A stretch of DNA of 54,648 bases, taken from the NCBI GenBank assembly GCA_028284235.1, contig JANQSC010000068.1, forward strand, positions 1 through 54,648. The letters run 5' to 3'. This DNA comes from Opitutaceae bacterium (GTDB lineage Bacteria > Verrucomicrobiota > Verrucomicrobiia > Opitutales > Opitutaceae). How positions within the stretch are numbered: position 1 is the first letter of the stretch; the number at the start of each line of letters is the position of its first letter. Below are positions 8,866-17,118 of this stretch, one piece after another. Under the pieces are notes generated by a model. The model saw only the letters and a program-made list of their open reading frames with translations. It was not told where the DNA came from and did not search any database. The translations under genes were made by a program, and so were the position numbers.

Positions 8866-10355
8866 TTGAGTTCGACGCATTGAAAGAGGGCTTGGACTTG
8901 CTCTTCCTCGACCCCAACAACTGGCTGATCATCGTGCCGGGAATCCTGATTGGACTCATATTCGGAGCGGTACCAGGCTTACAGATATCGATGGCCATGG
9001 CCGTCTTTCTGCCCGTCACGCTCTACATGGATTTCACCAAAGCCATGCTATTTCTGACGGCCATTTTTACGGGTGGTGGCTTTGGCGGCAGCATTCCGGC
9101 TATTCTGATGAATATTCCGGGCACCTCTTCGGCGATCGCTACCGCTTTCGACGGCTATCCCATGTCGCGCAAGGGTCGTCATGAGACCGCCCTAGGAATT
9201 GCATTGGGAGCATCCTGCGTCGGAGTCATCCTAGGGTACGGCCTGCTTCTTCTTTTAATCGGGATCATCTCGGAATGGGTTCTAAAAGTCGGTCCAGCTG
9301 AAATGGCAGCTGTAATCCTGTGGGGGATCACGATGATCGGCACCCTCAGCACCGGAAACCGCTTGAAAGGCGTTATTTCGGGCCTCGTGGGATTGCTGAT
9401 CGGGACAGTTGGATACAGTGAAGCCGGGGTTGCCCGGGGCACAATGGGAAGTCCCTATCTTCTTGATGGCGTACCTGCTATCCCGGCAATGATTGGCATG
9501 TTTGCAGCCTCGGAGCTGCTTCGGCTGTCCAACGTGCAATACCTCGTGGAAGAGAAAGGAATGCGACAAGCGCGACCCAGCGCTATCGCAAGAGGATTCT
9601 TGGAGGTCTTCAGTCACTTCGGAACAATCGTAAGAGGCAGCGCTATAGGTGTATTCGTAGGTTCGATACCAGGTATTGGTTCATCGATCGCAAACTTGCT
9701 TTCCTACATGACCACCAAAAAGCGAAGTCGGGACCCCTCCACCTTCGGAAAAGGGAATCCAGCAGGAGTGGTGGCCTCGGAGTCTGCCAACAGCACGTCC
9801 GAAGCGGGATCGATGGCTACGCTGTTGGCCTTGGGGATTCCCGGTGGCGGAGCCACCGCTGTGATGCTGGCCGCATTCGCTATGCATAATATTACGGGCG
9901 GGCCCCAATTCATTAGGGAAGAAACTGACGTCGTCTATGCCATTATAATAGCTAACCTAACTCAGGCCATTCTGCTGATTGCATTTGGATTGTGTTTTAT
10001 TCCTTTGCTCGCGAACGTAATCAAGGTTCCGATGCGTTACCTCGTGCCCTCGGTACTGGCATTGGCTATCTTCGGCTCATTCGGATTGACCGGGGATATG
10101 TCGGGTCCCCTAACCGTCTTGACATTCTCCTTGGTTGGGTGGCTCTTCAAAAGACACGGCTTTTCCGTCCCGGCCACAGTAGTAGGCATACTCCTCGGTG
10201 GAGCCGCAGAGGAGTCCCTCATTTACACCTACCAGATCAGTGGCGGTTTGTGGACCTATGTTTTTGAGAGACCCGCTACTATTGTCATCCTTGTTCTACT
10301 TGTAGTTTCCGTATTCGGTGAAAAACTACTGAACACAATCAAGAGAACGCATTGA
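8862..10355 (+). CDS. TctA-family large permease subunit of a tripartite tricarboxylate transporter
   Basis: The ATG at 8862 gives 497 residues, the normal TctA length. An upstream in-frame start at 8691 would lie inside tctB and add a non-homologous tail, so it is rejected. About 11-12 transmembrane helices are visible. Family signatures include 'GAVPGLQISMAMAVFLPVTLYMDFTKAM', the 'GGGFGGSIPAILMNIPGTSSA' loop and the second repeat 'GSIPGIGSSIANLL...ALGIPGGGATAVML', the internal duplication typical of TctA. This subunit forms the translocation channel. The following gene is convergent (stop at 10399) with only 43 bases between, and I see no clear terminator there. Confidence 0.94.
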   Translation: MIEFDALKEGLDLLFLDPNNWLIIVPGILIGLIFGAVPGLQISMAMAVFLPVTLYMDFTKAMLFLTAIFTGGGFGGSIPAILMNIPGTSSAIATAFDGYPMSRKGRHETALGIALGASCVGVILGYGLLLLLIGIISEWVLKVGPAEMAAVILWGITMIGTLSTGNRLKGVISGLVGLLIGTVGYSEAGVARGTMGSPYLLDGVPAIPAMIGMFAASELLRLSNVQYLVEEKGMRQARPSAIARGFLEVFSHFGTIVRGSAIGVFVGSIPGIGSSIANLLSYMTTKKRSRDPSTFGKGNPAGVVASESANSTSEAGSMATLLALGIPGGGATAVMLAAFAMHNITGGPQFIREETDVVYAIIIANLTQAILLIAFGLCFIPLLANVIKVPMRYLVPSVLALAIFGSFGLTGDMSGPLTVLTFSLVGWLFKRHGFSVPATVVGILLGGAAEESLIYTYQISGGLWTYVFERPATIVILVLLVVSVFGEKLLNTIKRTH

Positions 10356-10398
10356 TCAAATCCGCTCACGAATCTAGGCTCTCGCTTACACCGATCAG

Positions 10399-11757
10399 CT
10401 AGTCTAGATAGGTGACAAACTGCTTATTCAGTTCGACGGTTCTATTTCGAGTTGAGTTTCTAATGAGCTCGAAATCCTTAGACTGCCTGAAAATACAGTT
10501 GGCGATATTGATAACGGTCTCCGGGTAGTCGGAAACACCGGTCTTATCATAAACGCTGATCCAGCTATTTCTCAGGACAGAGTTACTGATGCTCACTACA
10601 TCAGCGGGTGTAGCGAGATTTAAAAAACTAACCGGTTCTTTGTGCAGCACCCGAACGTTATCAAACAAGATCTGCTCCTGTATTGGCAACTCGGAACCTG
10701 GATAAAAGGAACGGCTGAACCTATCCTGATCGAAATGTATCGAAAACGATGTTCTCGGTTTATCTAAAAAGATATTTCTAAAAACGACATTGCGAACGCC
10801 TGCGCTGTAGGTGACGTCATCCTGCACAGCCCCCCAGTTGATTCCATCCAGAACCGCGCTTCCCGATTCATGTGTCGGCCGGGTTTTGGTAATAAAGGTT
10901 TTTCCATCTGGATCCGCTTGCACGCGATAGAGCCTACCGTTCGATACTACCGTATCCGAATTCTGGACCTCCAACCCCGCCTCCCAATCTCTCCAAGCGC
11001 CTGCGAGAATCCGGCAGAAAAAACCGACGATTTGCCCTTCGCCGCGAAGATCGTGGCAATTCTCGATCACGCCGTTTTCAATCCATCCCAACTCCGGATT
11101 GCTGGAAGCGTAGTCGTGACCGTTTAATGCAATCGCATCATCGACAGTCCTAAACACCGCATCACGAATGGTGAATCGCGTCCCACGGCCCAGGTGAATT
11201 CCGTCCTTATCACCGGCGAGATAGACATCCTCAATGACTAGATCCTCAAACGTGCATACATGGATTCCAAACTGGAATTTTCCTAAATCTGAGCAGCGGA
11301 CATCCTCGATCCGCAAGTTCTTCACATAGAAAAACGCTAAATGACCTCTCAAACCATATATATCGCCAATGCGCTTATCCACCCCATTGACTTTGAAATT
11401 GAGCCCAACAATCGAAATATTCTCATCATAGGTCTTAGTCTTAGCTCCTTCATTAAGGAAAAGATAATAGGGTTCGCCAGCGCTCTTGACCTTCTTAAGC
11501 ACCACCCCTTTTGCGAATACGAGCGTTGTGTTGCTGCTCAAGTATACAGTCTCCCCTATCTCGTATTCACCGGGCTGGCCTACTAGAATCGTACCTCCAT
11601 TCTCGACTGCCGCCTGAAGAGCCCGAGCATTGTCAATCGCACTCGAGTTGGGTGAAAATCCATACGTTGACGCATCCTTAAATGCAAAAACGGTTGTGTA
11701 CAAAGTAGCGACCCCCATCGGGATCAACAGTCTAGTCAACTTTACTAACAGTCTCAT
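10399..11757 (-). CDS. Secreted right-handed beta-helix protein (pectate-lyase/polygalacturonase-like)
   Basis: This 452-residue protein has a signal peptide (about 1-26). A pectate-lyase-type start follows, 'YGFSPNSSAIDNARALQAAVENGG', then repeated turns of a parallel beta-helix ('IRDAVFRTVDDAIALNGHDY', 'VVFRNIFLDKP', 'ILFDNVRVLH'). The 'DDAIAL' step resembles the catalytic Asp region of GH28 enzymes, but the full GH28 active site is not evident. A segment around 260-305, 'NGRLYRVQADPDGKTFI' followed by 'PTHESG', looks like a small beta module inserted into the helix. It probably acts on a uronate-containing polysaccharide outside the cytoplasm. It is downstream of the TonB receptor gene but separated from it by a terminator-like hairpin, so it likely has its own promoter. 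Confidence 0.75.
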   Translation of the reverse strand: MRLLVKLTRLLIPMGVATLYTTVFAFKDASTYGFSPNSSAIDNARALQAAVENGGTILVGQPGEYEIGETVYLSSNTTLVFAKGVVLKKVKSAGEPYYLFLNEGAKTKTYDENISIVGLNFKVNGVDKRIGDIYGLRGHLAFFYVKNLRIEDVRCSDLGKFQFGIHVCTFEDLVIEDVYLAGDKDGIHLGRGTRFTIRDAVFRTVDDAIALNGHDYASSNPELGWIENGVIENCHDLRGEGQIVGFFCRILAGAWRDWEAGLEVQNSDTVVSNGRLYRVQADPDGKTFITKTRPTHESGSAVLDGINWGAVQDDVTYSAGVRNVVFRNIFLDKPRTSFSIHFDQDRFSRSFYPGSELPIQEQILFDNVRVLHKEPVSFLNLATPADVVSISNSVLRNSWISVYDKTGVSDYPETVINIANCIFRQSKDFELIRNSTRNRTVELNKQFVTYLD

Positions 11758-11764
11758 TATTAAA

Positions 11765-11770
11765 ATTATA
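11765..11770 (-). promoter_or_regulatory. Possible -10 box of the beta-helix gene
   Basis: On the minus strand a perfect TATAAT is followed by seven bases and then the ATG at 11757. If it is used, transcription would start at or beside the start codon, giving a leaderless message. No good -35 box is seen 17 bases upstream, and the area is simply AT-rich, so this is tentative. Confidence 0.3.
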
Positions 11771-11864
11771 TTTTAAGAAAAAAATCCACGCGCTTCTCTT
11801 TACCTAAACCAACACAATCGTTCTCATCCCCATAAAATACCTTACACTGTAAGGCACTTTTAAC

Positions 11865-11905
11865 TTAAAAACAGGTGCCCAAAATTACCATTCGAGCACC
11901 TGTTT
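11865..11905 (-). terminator. Rho-independent terminator after the STN-TonB receptor gene
   Basis: A perfect 10-base inverted repeat (AAACAGGTGC at 11869-11878 and GCACCTGTTT at 11896-11905) with a 17-base loop lies 28 bases beyond the receptor stop codon. On the minus strand the stem is followed by a run of five T. The long loop and short T-run make it moderate in strength. Confidence 0.6.
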
Positions 11906-11933
11906 AGTCACTAACAAATCCGGTCTAGATTAA

Positions 11934-14705
11934 TCAGAGACGAACCTTGACCGTAAGCATATACTCAAGAGGGACCCCAAATGCATCCCGCTGCAACCGG
12001 TACTCTTTGTCTTCGAGATTTCGAATATTCAGATTGAACTCAGTGGGTGTGCCACCGACTTCAGTCGCGTATCCAATACGCCCGTCCAATCGATAAAAGC
12101 CCGGGGAAATGCGAGTATCGCTATCTTCCAATCGCGGACTAACCCCTGTCAGTCCTAGACCTATCGAGAGACCATTCTCGAATCTATAGTTGCCCCAAAC
12201 ATTGCCTTGATCCTTCGCTGCCCATCTCACCGGGAGCCCCGGACGCGCGGTCACCTGCTCCGTATCAGCGTAGGTGTAGCCGCCAACGACCTGGAATCTT
12301 CCTTCCAATAAGTTCAAATGAAAATCAACGTCCACCCCTTTCGAACTCTCGACACCCGAGAGCTCCTGGAATCCAGCTGCCGCTAGAACTACATCCGAAT
12401 GCCCTCTAACAATATCTTGCTTTTCAATATCATAGAGCGCAACCGTGATGCCCATTTGATTGTTATCCGGCGCATACCTGAAACCCAGCTCATACCCTAC
12501 ACCCGTTTCCGGATCATAGAGGGCGCCCCAAGGGAGAGTGTTTGGATCGGGGGGACTAAGCCCTTCATCTGCCGCCGCATCAATCAAGGCCAATTCCGCA
12601 TTCTCGGATCGCGCCGGATTCAACCCAAATCTCGGATTTACCGACTTGCTGTACAGCGCATACAGAGTCCAACCATCGCTCACCTCGTAGCTGATACCCG
12701 CCTGCGGAGAAAAGTGGTCGACTTCACCGCTTAATCTACTCGAAACCGAACTTGTCACTCGCACCGTACCCAGGGCTGGATCGCCCTCAGTAACGTACCT
12801 AATTCGATCATGCTCAACGTCGTCCATGCGACCACCCAACAGCACCCGGCCCTTTTCCTCATTCCAGGTTATTTGCCAGTTCGCGTAGAATGCAGAAGTG
12901 TTAAAGAAATTGTCTCGCGTACCATTCGGGCGAACCGGCATGTCGTAAGCGCTTTTCGGCATGTGATCACGGATGAAATTATCGCGCCTTAGAGTCGATG
13001 CCGCATCGAAGACATCATAGGTGAAACGAGTGAACACTCCACCGGACGATTGGCTGTACTCGGGGTAGTCATCCGGATTGATTCCATATAGTTCAGGATT
13101 ACCCGCCCACCAACGACTGTTTTGCCACTCGTTTTCATCATTCGTCTCAAAGCCCAACACCAGTTGATGCGACAATTCGCCCATACCAAACCTCCAGGCT
13201 AGGTCCGCCTGAATATTCTCGCGGTCCTGATCTCGAATGTCAGCAGGGAAAGCAGTACGACGGAGTCCGGTCACTCCAGGAACGTACGTGCCGTTCAACA
13301 ATCCAGTTCCCCCTTCCCGAATGCTGTCTCGCTTTCGATTCATATTTGAATAGTTCAGTCGAAAATCCACGCCTTCGGCAAAGTTATGCCTCAATTGCGC
13401 TTCGTAGATAGTTGTATCCATATTTCGAGAGCTGTAAGGCGAGTCCTTTGTATGATCGAAGCCCAATTCGGTTACCCAATGCGTTTTTGGACTAATACGA
13501 AACGCGTTAGGCTTAAGAGGGAGTCCACCGGAAGGAACATTCGTTTCCTTCTGCTTGTTAAACGAGAGCATTAGGTCAGTCTTTGGATTGAATCTTATCG
13601 AGAACATTGGGGAAACAGAGTACCTTTGCATATCCTGAAAATACTCATACCTCCCCTGGTCGTGGTACGAGGCATCGACCCGATACGCAAAACGCTCTCC
13701 TTCCCCGATCGGCCCCGTAGTGCTTAGAGTTGCTCTGGACAAGTTGTTATTCCCGATCGTGTAGCTCACTGAGTGGCTAGGCTGAAAATGCGGCTGTTTA
13801 GTTATGTAATTCAGAACCCCTCCGGGCTGAGACTGACCATACAATAGGGCGGCTGGTCCTTTTACGGCCTCGACTCGCGCTATTTGAATCGCGTCCGGCT
13901 TGTTAAGCGATCGTATTCCATTTCTCATCGCCGCTGACGAAACGAAACCTCGTATTGAATATAGAGGCACGAACTCATTGAATACGAGAGATACTCCAGG
14001 CATGTAGTCAATCGCTTGATCGACATTATAAGAGGCCGTATCTTCAATCAATTCAGACGAAAGAACATTGATTTGAAACGGCAGATCCTTTAGCGCGGTA
14101 TTCGTCCGTGTCGCCCCAAGGGTATTCGCGGACAAATAGCCCACATCATTGCCTTCAGATACTACAAATGGCGATAACGTATACAATCCTTCTTCAGAAT
14201 CCGACTCCTGCGCATCCAAATTCACTGAGAATCCCAAAGTCAGGATAAGAGCGAGAGATTTCGACCAATTTTTCTTTTTTGCGTTCACTTTAGATTTATC
14301 TAGTTTAGTAGTTTCTTCCATATCGACTGAGTTGTCGTTTTGTATCCGCCCATTCGGTGCTCTACGCAACGTAAAGGCCCCTGATTGCTCATGCCAGATG
14401 ACCGTCAAGGACGTTCCATTCAGCATCAGCTCGAAGGCCTCTATTGGTTCGTATTCTCCGTAGACAGCCTGCGTGGTAACGCCTTGCAGTATCTGGGGGA
14501 TATATATGAAAGGAACCTCCGCTTGCGCCGCAGCTTCCTTCAAGGTTTCCAATGCAGAACCCGATTCCACATCGAACAGAACCCTTTCCGCAAAACATAG
14601 GAGAGTTACATTTACGCTTAGAATAGTGAAAACTATCCTTATAAGTTTCGACTTGCTTTGCGCACAGTCGTAACCAAGCGATAAAACCAATGAGGTATGT
14701 AGCAT
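11934..14705 (-). CDS. TonB-dependent receptor with N-terminal STN signalling domain and an embedded second signal-like segment
   Basis: The 923-residue protein starts with a hydrophobic export segment (about 22-40). An STN domain follows at about 42-115 ('VLFDVESGSALETLKEAAAQ' to 'SGAFTLRR'), the part that FecA-type transducers use to signal to a FecR protein. After a linker comes a second basic-hydrophobic segment, 'KKKNWSKSLALILTLG' with 'VNLDAQ', that looks just like another signal peptide. Then comes the Opitutia-type mature start ('LYTLSPFVVSEGNDVGYLS'), the plug domain (about 200-310) and a 22-strand barrel ending in aromatic-rich 'YMLTVKVRL'. It imports a substrate across the outer membrane and reports its presence. 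The sigma factor and FecR genes lie just upstream. The ATG sits directly against an AGGAG, too close for a normal ribosome-binding site, so the exact start is uncertain. Confidence 0.9.
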   Translation of the reverse strand: MLHTSLVLSLGYDCAQSKSKLIRIVFTILSVNVTLLCFAERVLFDVESGSALETLKEAAAQAEVPFIYIPQILQGVTTQAVYGEYEPIEAFELMLNGTSLTVIWHEQSGAFTLRRAPNGRIQNDNSVDMEETTKLDKSKVNAKKKNWSKSLALILTLGFSVNLDAQESDSEEGLYTLSPFVVSEGNDVGYLSANTLGATRTNTALKDLPFQINVLSSELIEDTASYNVDQAIDYMPGVSLVFNEFVPLYSIRGFVSSAAMRNGIRSLNKPDAIQIARVEAVKGPAALLYGQSQPGGVLNYITKQPHFQPSHSVSYTIGNNNLSRATLSTTGPIGEGERFAYRVDASYHDQGRYEYFQDMQRYSVSPMFSIRFNPKTDLMLSFNKQKETNVPSGGLPLKPNAFRISPKTHWVTELGFDHTKDSPYSSRNMDTTIYEAQLRHNFAEGVDFRLNYSNMNRKRDSIREGGTGLLNGTYVPGVTGLRRTAFPADIRDQDRENIQADLAWRFGMGELSHQLVLGFETNDENEWQNSRWWAGNPELYGINPDDYPEYSQSSGGVFTRFTYDVFDAASTLRRDNFIRDHMPKSAYDMPVRPNGTRDNFFNTSAFYANWQITWNEEKGRVLLGGRMDDVEHDRIRYVTEGDPALGTVRVTSSVSSRLSGEVDHFSPQAGISYEVSDGWTLYALYSKSVNPRFGLNPARSENAELALIDAAADEGLSPPDPNTLPWGALYDPETGVGYELGFRYAPDNNQMGITVALYDIEKQDIVRGHSDVVLAAAGFQELSGVESSKGVDVDFHLNLLEGRFQVVGGYTYADTEQVTARPGLPVRWAAKDQGNVWGNYRFENGLSIGLGLTGVSPRLEDSDTRISPGFYRLDGRIGYATEVGGTPTEFNLNIRNLEDKEYRLQRDAFGVPLEYMLTVKVRL

Positions 14706-14864
14706 CTCCTACCATTTGCGAGACCTTCGACGCATAGGTAGCTCCAAGGCTCGCTAAATCACTAAATCTATTTCACAGTTTTTAAAATCTCCTATCCCGA
14801 CACGCACAATTTCGACTATAATAACTACAACGCGAAGGCAAAAACACTAGACCGTATCCAAAAC

Positions 14865-15902
14865 TTACTGCTCGTCGTGCATTCTCAACCTAATTACATC
14901 GTCGTCTCGAGTGACCTCGACATCGATCATCAATTCTATTAACTCAATAAACTGCTCTGAATCCTCGGAGTGAAAGGACGCAACAATTGGCATCGTTGCC
15001 AATACGGGATCATCGATAACTATATCGATTTCATTACGACGATTAAACTCCGCGACCACCACTTGAAGCGGAATCGAGTCAAATTCAAGGGATTGCCTCC
15101 ATTCATCGATCCGCCTAATTTCGTCAATCGGCGCTACGCTCACTCGGGCGGAACTTTCGGTGGAATCCGCAGAAACGATCGACATTTGCCCCGCAAGCAA
15201 TTCTTGCTCGAAGTGACTTCCCGGATCACTCGCCCCCTCTAGGCCACGCTGATAGCCAAGCGCCTTACTCAAGCGAACGCGACCTTCAGTGACCAAGACA
15301 GTTACTTGATCCTCGACTATCCTAACGTTAAACGCCGTCCCCACAGCCTCAATTTCAATACCACGGGCAGTAACAATAAAGGGACGGTCAACATCTCTCG
15401 TCACCTCGAAATGGGCTTCATTAGCGACTAGCTCCAACCGTCTCTCCGCTTCGCTGTATTCGATTTCCAACGCCGCTCCCTGAATTAGATCGACATAAGA
15501 ACCATCATACAACCTGTGGCGTTCGTACTCTTTGGCGATCAAGTTCATCTCCCCGTCCGGCCTGCCGGATTGGACGACAAAGAACGCGAGAAATCCCACC
15601 GCTATCAGAGCCGCCGCCCCTCCCAACCAAGCAGGCCAATAGCTGACTTTCGACTTAACCTGCAGCAGATCTTCGTTGGGAACATCGCTATGCTCAGTTT
15701 TCCACTGAACCAATAAGTCCAACCGTTTCCAGGTTCGACTATGCGCTGCAAATCGTTCGCTGTGTCGTTCGTCCTTGGCGAGCCAAGCAAAAAACTCGTC
15801 CTGTTCCTGAGCGGAAAACCCGTTTTGACGCCTCGCCAACCACTCCGCTGCTTTACGGTTTATCGACTCAAGTTCCCTTTCTTTACGATTCTCTTTTTCC
15901 AT
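14865..15902 (-). CDS. FecR-family anti-sigma/signal-transducing membrane protein
   Basis: This 345-residue protein has the standard FecR layout: a cytoplasmic N-terminal DUF4880-type region ('AAEWLARRQNGFSAQEQDEFFAWL'), one transmembrane helix near residues 92-110 ('PAWLGGAAALIAVGFLAFFV'), a periplasmic FecR domain ('LVANEAHFEVTRDVDRPF', 'EAVGTAFNVRI') and a C-terminal STN-like segment ('LQVVVAEFNRRNEIDIVIDD'). In the FecIRA model it relays occupancy of the TonB receptor to the sigma factor. It is two bases downstream of the sigma gene and 159 bases upstream of its receptor, so the order is sigma, FecR, receptor, as expected. Confidence 0.93.
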   Translation of the reverse strand: MEKENRKERELESINRKAAEWLARRQNGFSAQEQDEFFAWLAKDERHSERFAAHSRTWKRLDLLVQWKTEHSDVPNEDLLQVKSKVSYWPAWLGGAAALIAVGFLAFFVVQSGRPDGEMNLIAKEYERHRLYDGSYVDLIQGAALEIEYSEAERRLELVANEAHFEVTRDVDRPFIVTARGIEIEAVGTAFNVRIVEDQVTVLVTEGRVRLSKALGYQRGLEGASDPGSHFEQELLAGQMSIVSADSTESSARVSVAPIDEIRRIDEWRQSLEFDSIPLQVVVAEFNRRNEIDIVIDDPVLATMPIVASFHSEDSEQFIELIELMIDVEVTRDDDVIRLRMHDEQ

Positions 15903-15904
15903 TA

Positions 15905-16444
15905 CTAGATTCTGTTCAGATCCTCTTTCTTCTCCAAAAACGCCGTGACCTTCTCCATTCCTATCGTTATCTGCGCTGAAACCGTATTAGTCGAAATCGC
16001 TAACTTCTCTCCAATCGCCTTGTAACTCATGCCGTACACTTTCGCTAAAGTGAAAATCCGGCGACATCGATCCGGCAACGCCTGAATAGCCTCAGTCAAA
16101 ATCTCCAGTTCGTTATTGCGAGCCGCCGTTTCCTCAATCCCGTTCGCTTGGTCCAGAAAGTCAATTTCATCCCATTCGCCCCGCAGTTCAGTTGTTCCCA
16201 CCTTGCTTCGCCTAATCTGTTCCACGGCCACATTTCGAGCCACCGCGAATAAGAACGCCTTGGGCGATTTCAGTTCATTGCGCCTGTGAGCTTGGAACAC
16301 CCGAAACAAACTCTCCTGCATTACGTCGTCTACATCGCAAAGCGAACCATATCGACTCGTCAGCCACCTACGAATCATAGGCTCATGAGGCAGCACGTTC
16401 TCACGGTACCACTGTTCTTGATTCTGATCTTCGTTCGATATCAT
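15905..16444 (-). CDS. ECF RNA polymerase sigma factor, FecI-like
   Basis: The 179-residue protein contains sigma region 2 (about 25-95, with 'DVDDVMQESLFRVFQ' and 'SPKAFLFAVARNVAVEQIRRSK') and sigma region 4 (about 120-172, 'ALPDRCRRIFTLAKVYGMSYKAIGEKL' with helix-turn-helix). There is no long C-terminal extension. It should direct transcription of the adjacent TonB receptor and possibly of the operon itself, under control of the FecR protein encoded two bases downstream. A stand-alone STN gene precedes it by 48 bases on the same strand. Confidence 0.94.
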   Translation of the reverse strand: MISNEDQNQEQWYRENVLPHEPMIRRWLTSRYGSLCDVDDVMQESLFRVFQAHRRNELKSPKAFLFAVARNVAVEQIRRSKVGTTELRGEWDEIDFLDQANGIEETAARNNELEILTEAIQALPDRCRRIFTLAKVYGMSYKAIGEKLAISTNTVSAQITIGMEKVTAFLEKKEDLNRI

Positions 16445-16492
16445 TCTTTTGGGGTTAGGAGCAAAAATATCACAGTCTATCCTCCACGGAAA

Positions 16493-16885
16493 TCACTTAG
16501 CATCACCTTTCTGATTCCCGTTTTTAGCTCTCGCCGTTTTCTGCAAAAGATAGGTTCCGCTTTCGTGCTTGATAACACGCAAATCGCTACCACTCAACAA
16601 TTCGTTGAAGGCTTCGATCGACGTCAACCGACCTCGTACCGCAGGAGTCTCAAACTCGAGGTTAAGACCAGGACTCGCGACGAACGGAACACCTGCCTGT
16701 CGAGCCAGCTCCCGTAGCGTCTTACTGGCGGTTCCACCAGCGACATCAAAATCCATTGCCTCACCGTTCGCATCGAGCACGCGCGCGCCAAAAAACACTG
16801 CGCAAAATGCAGCAATCACGCAAACGAGCGCAAGAAACCCGCGTGTACGAGTTCCGGTTCCGGAAATGAAGTGCAGACGTATCAA
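16493..16885 (-). CDS. Stand-alone secreted STN-domain protein
   Basis: This frame of 130 residues starts with TTG at 16885; no ATG is available in frame. It has a hydrophobic export segment (about 15-34, 'RGFLALVCVIAAFCAVFFG') and then only an STN domain: 'FDVAGGTASKTLRELARQAG', 'VPFVASPGL', 'SIEAFNELLSG', 'SGTYLLQK'. It closely resembles the STN domain of the TonB receptor encoded three genes downstream, yet it ends with no plug or barrel. It could be a free periplasmic partner of the FecR protein, a decoy or adaptor, or the surviving N-terminus of a lost receptor. It is the first gene of the apparent sigma-FecR-receptor unit. Confidence 0.72.
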   Translation of the reverse strand: MIRLHFISGTGTRTRGFLALVCVIAAFCAVFFGARVLDANGEAMDFDVAGGTASKTLRELARQAGVPFVASPGLNLEFETPAVRGRLTSIEAFNELLSGSDLRVIKHESGTYLLQKTARAKNGNQKGDAK

Positions 16886-17055
16886 TGATGAGTGTTCTTT
16901 AGGCCTAATAGTGGAGTAGCAATGGGCCCCCAGAATTCACTAAAAGAAATTCTAAAAAAAAATAGCCTTTCTCGCTAGGCACGGTGGGATCGTAAGCGTT
17001 CTTGCAAGTAGATCCTTCAACAATCAGTTGTATTACGGTATGGCGCGCAAAGCGG

Positions 17056-17086
17056 TTGACTGGCTTCACGCGCATCCAGCTAGACT
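17056..17086 (+). promoter_or_regulatory. Candidate promoter of the M28 peptidase gene
   Basis: TTGACT (17056-17061) and TAGACT (17081-17086) resemble -35 and -10 boxes in front of the peptidase start at 17119, but the 19-base spacer is longer than ideal. Nothing else in the 233-base divergent region stands out. Confidence 0.3.
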
Positions 17087-17118
17087 GCGCTCACGCACTT
17101 CAGAACTCTGCCTAGCCA

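Noticed and set aside
16945-16985. T-rich run on the minus strand behind a small stem, in the divergent region
   Set aside because: The stem is only four bases and no gene ends there; it is more likely an AT-rich promoter element.
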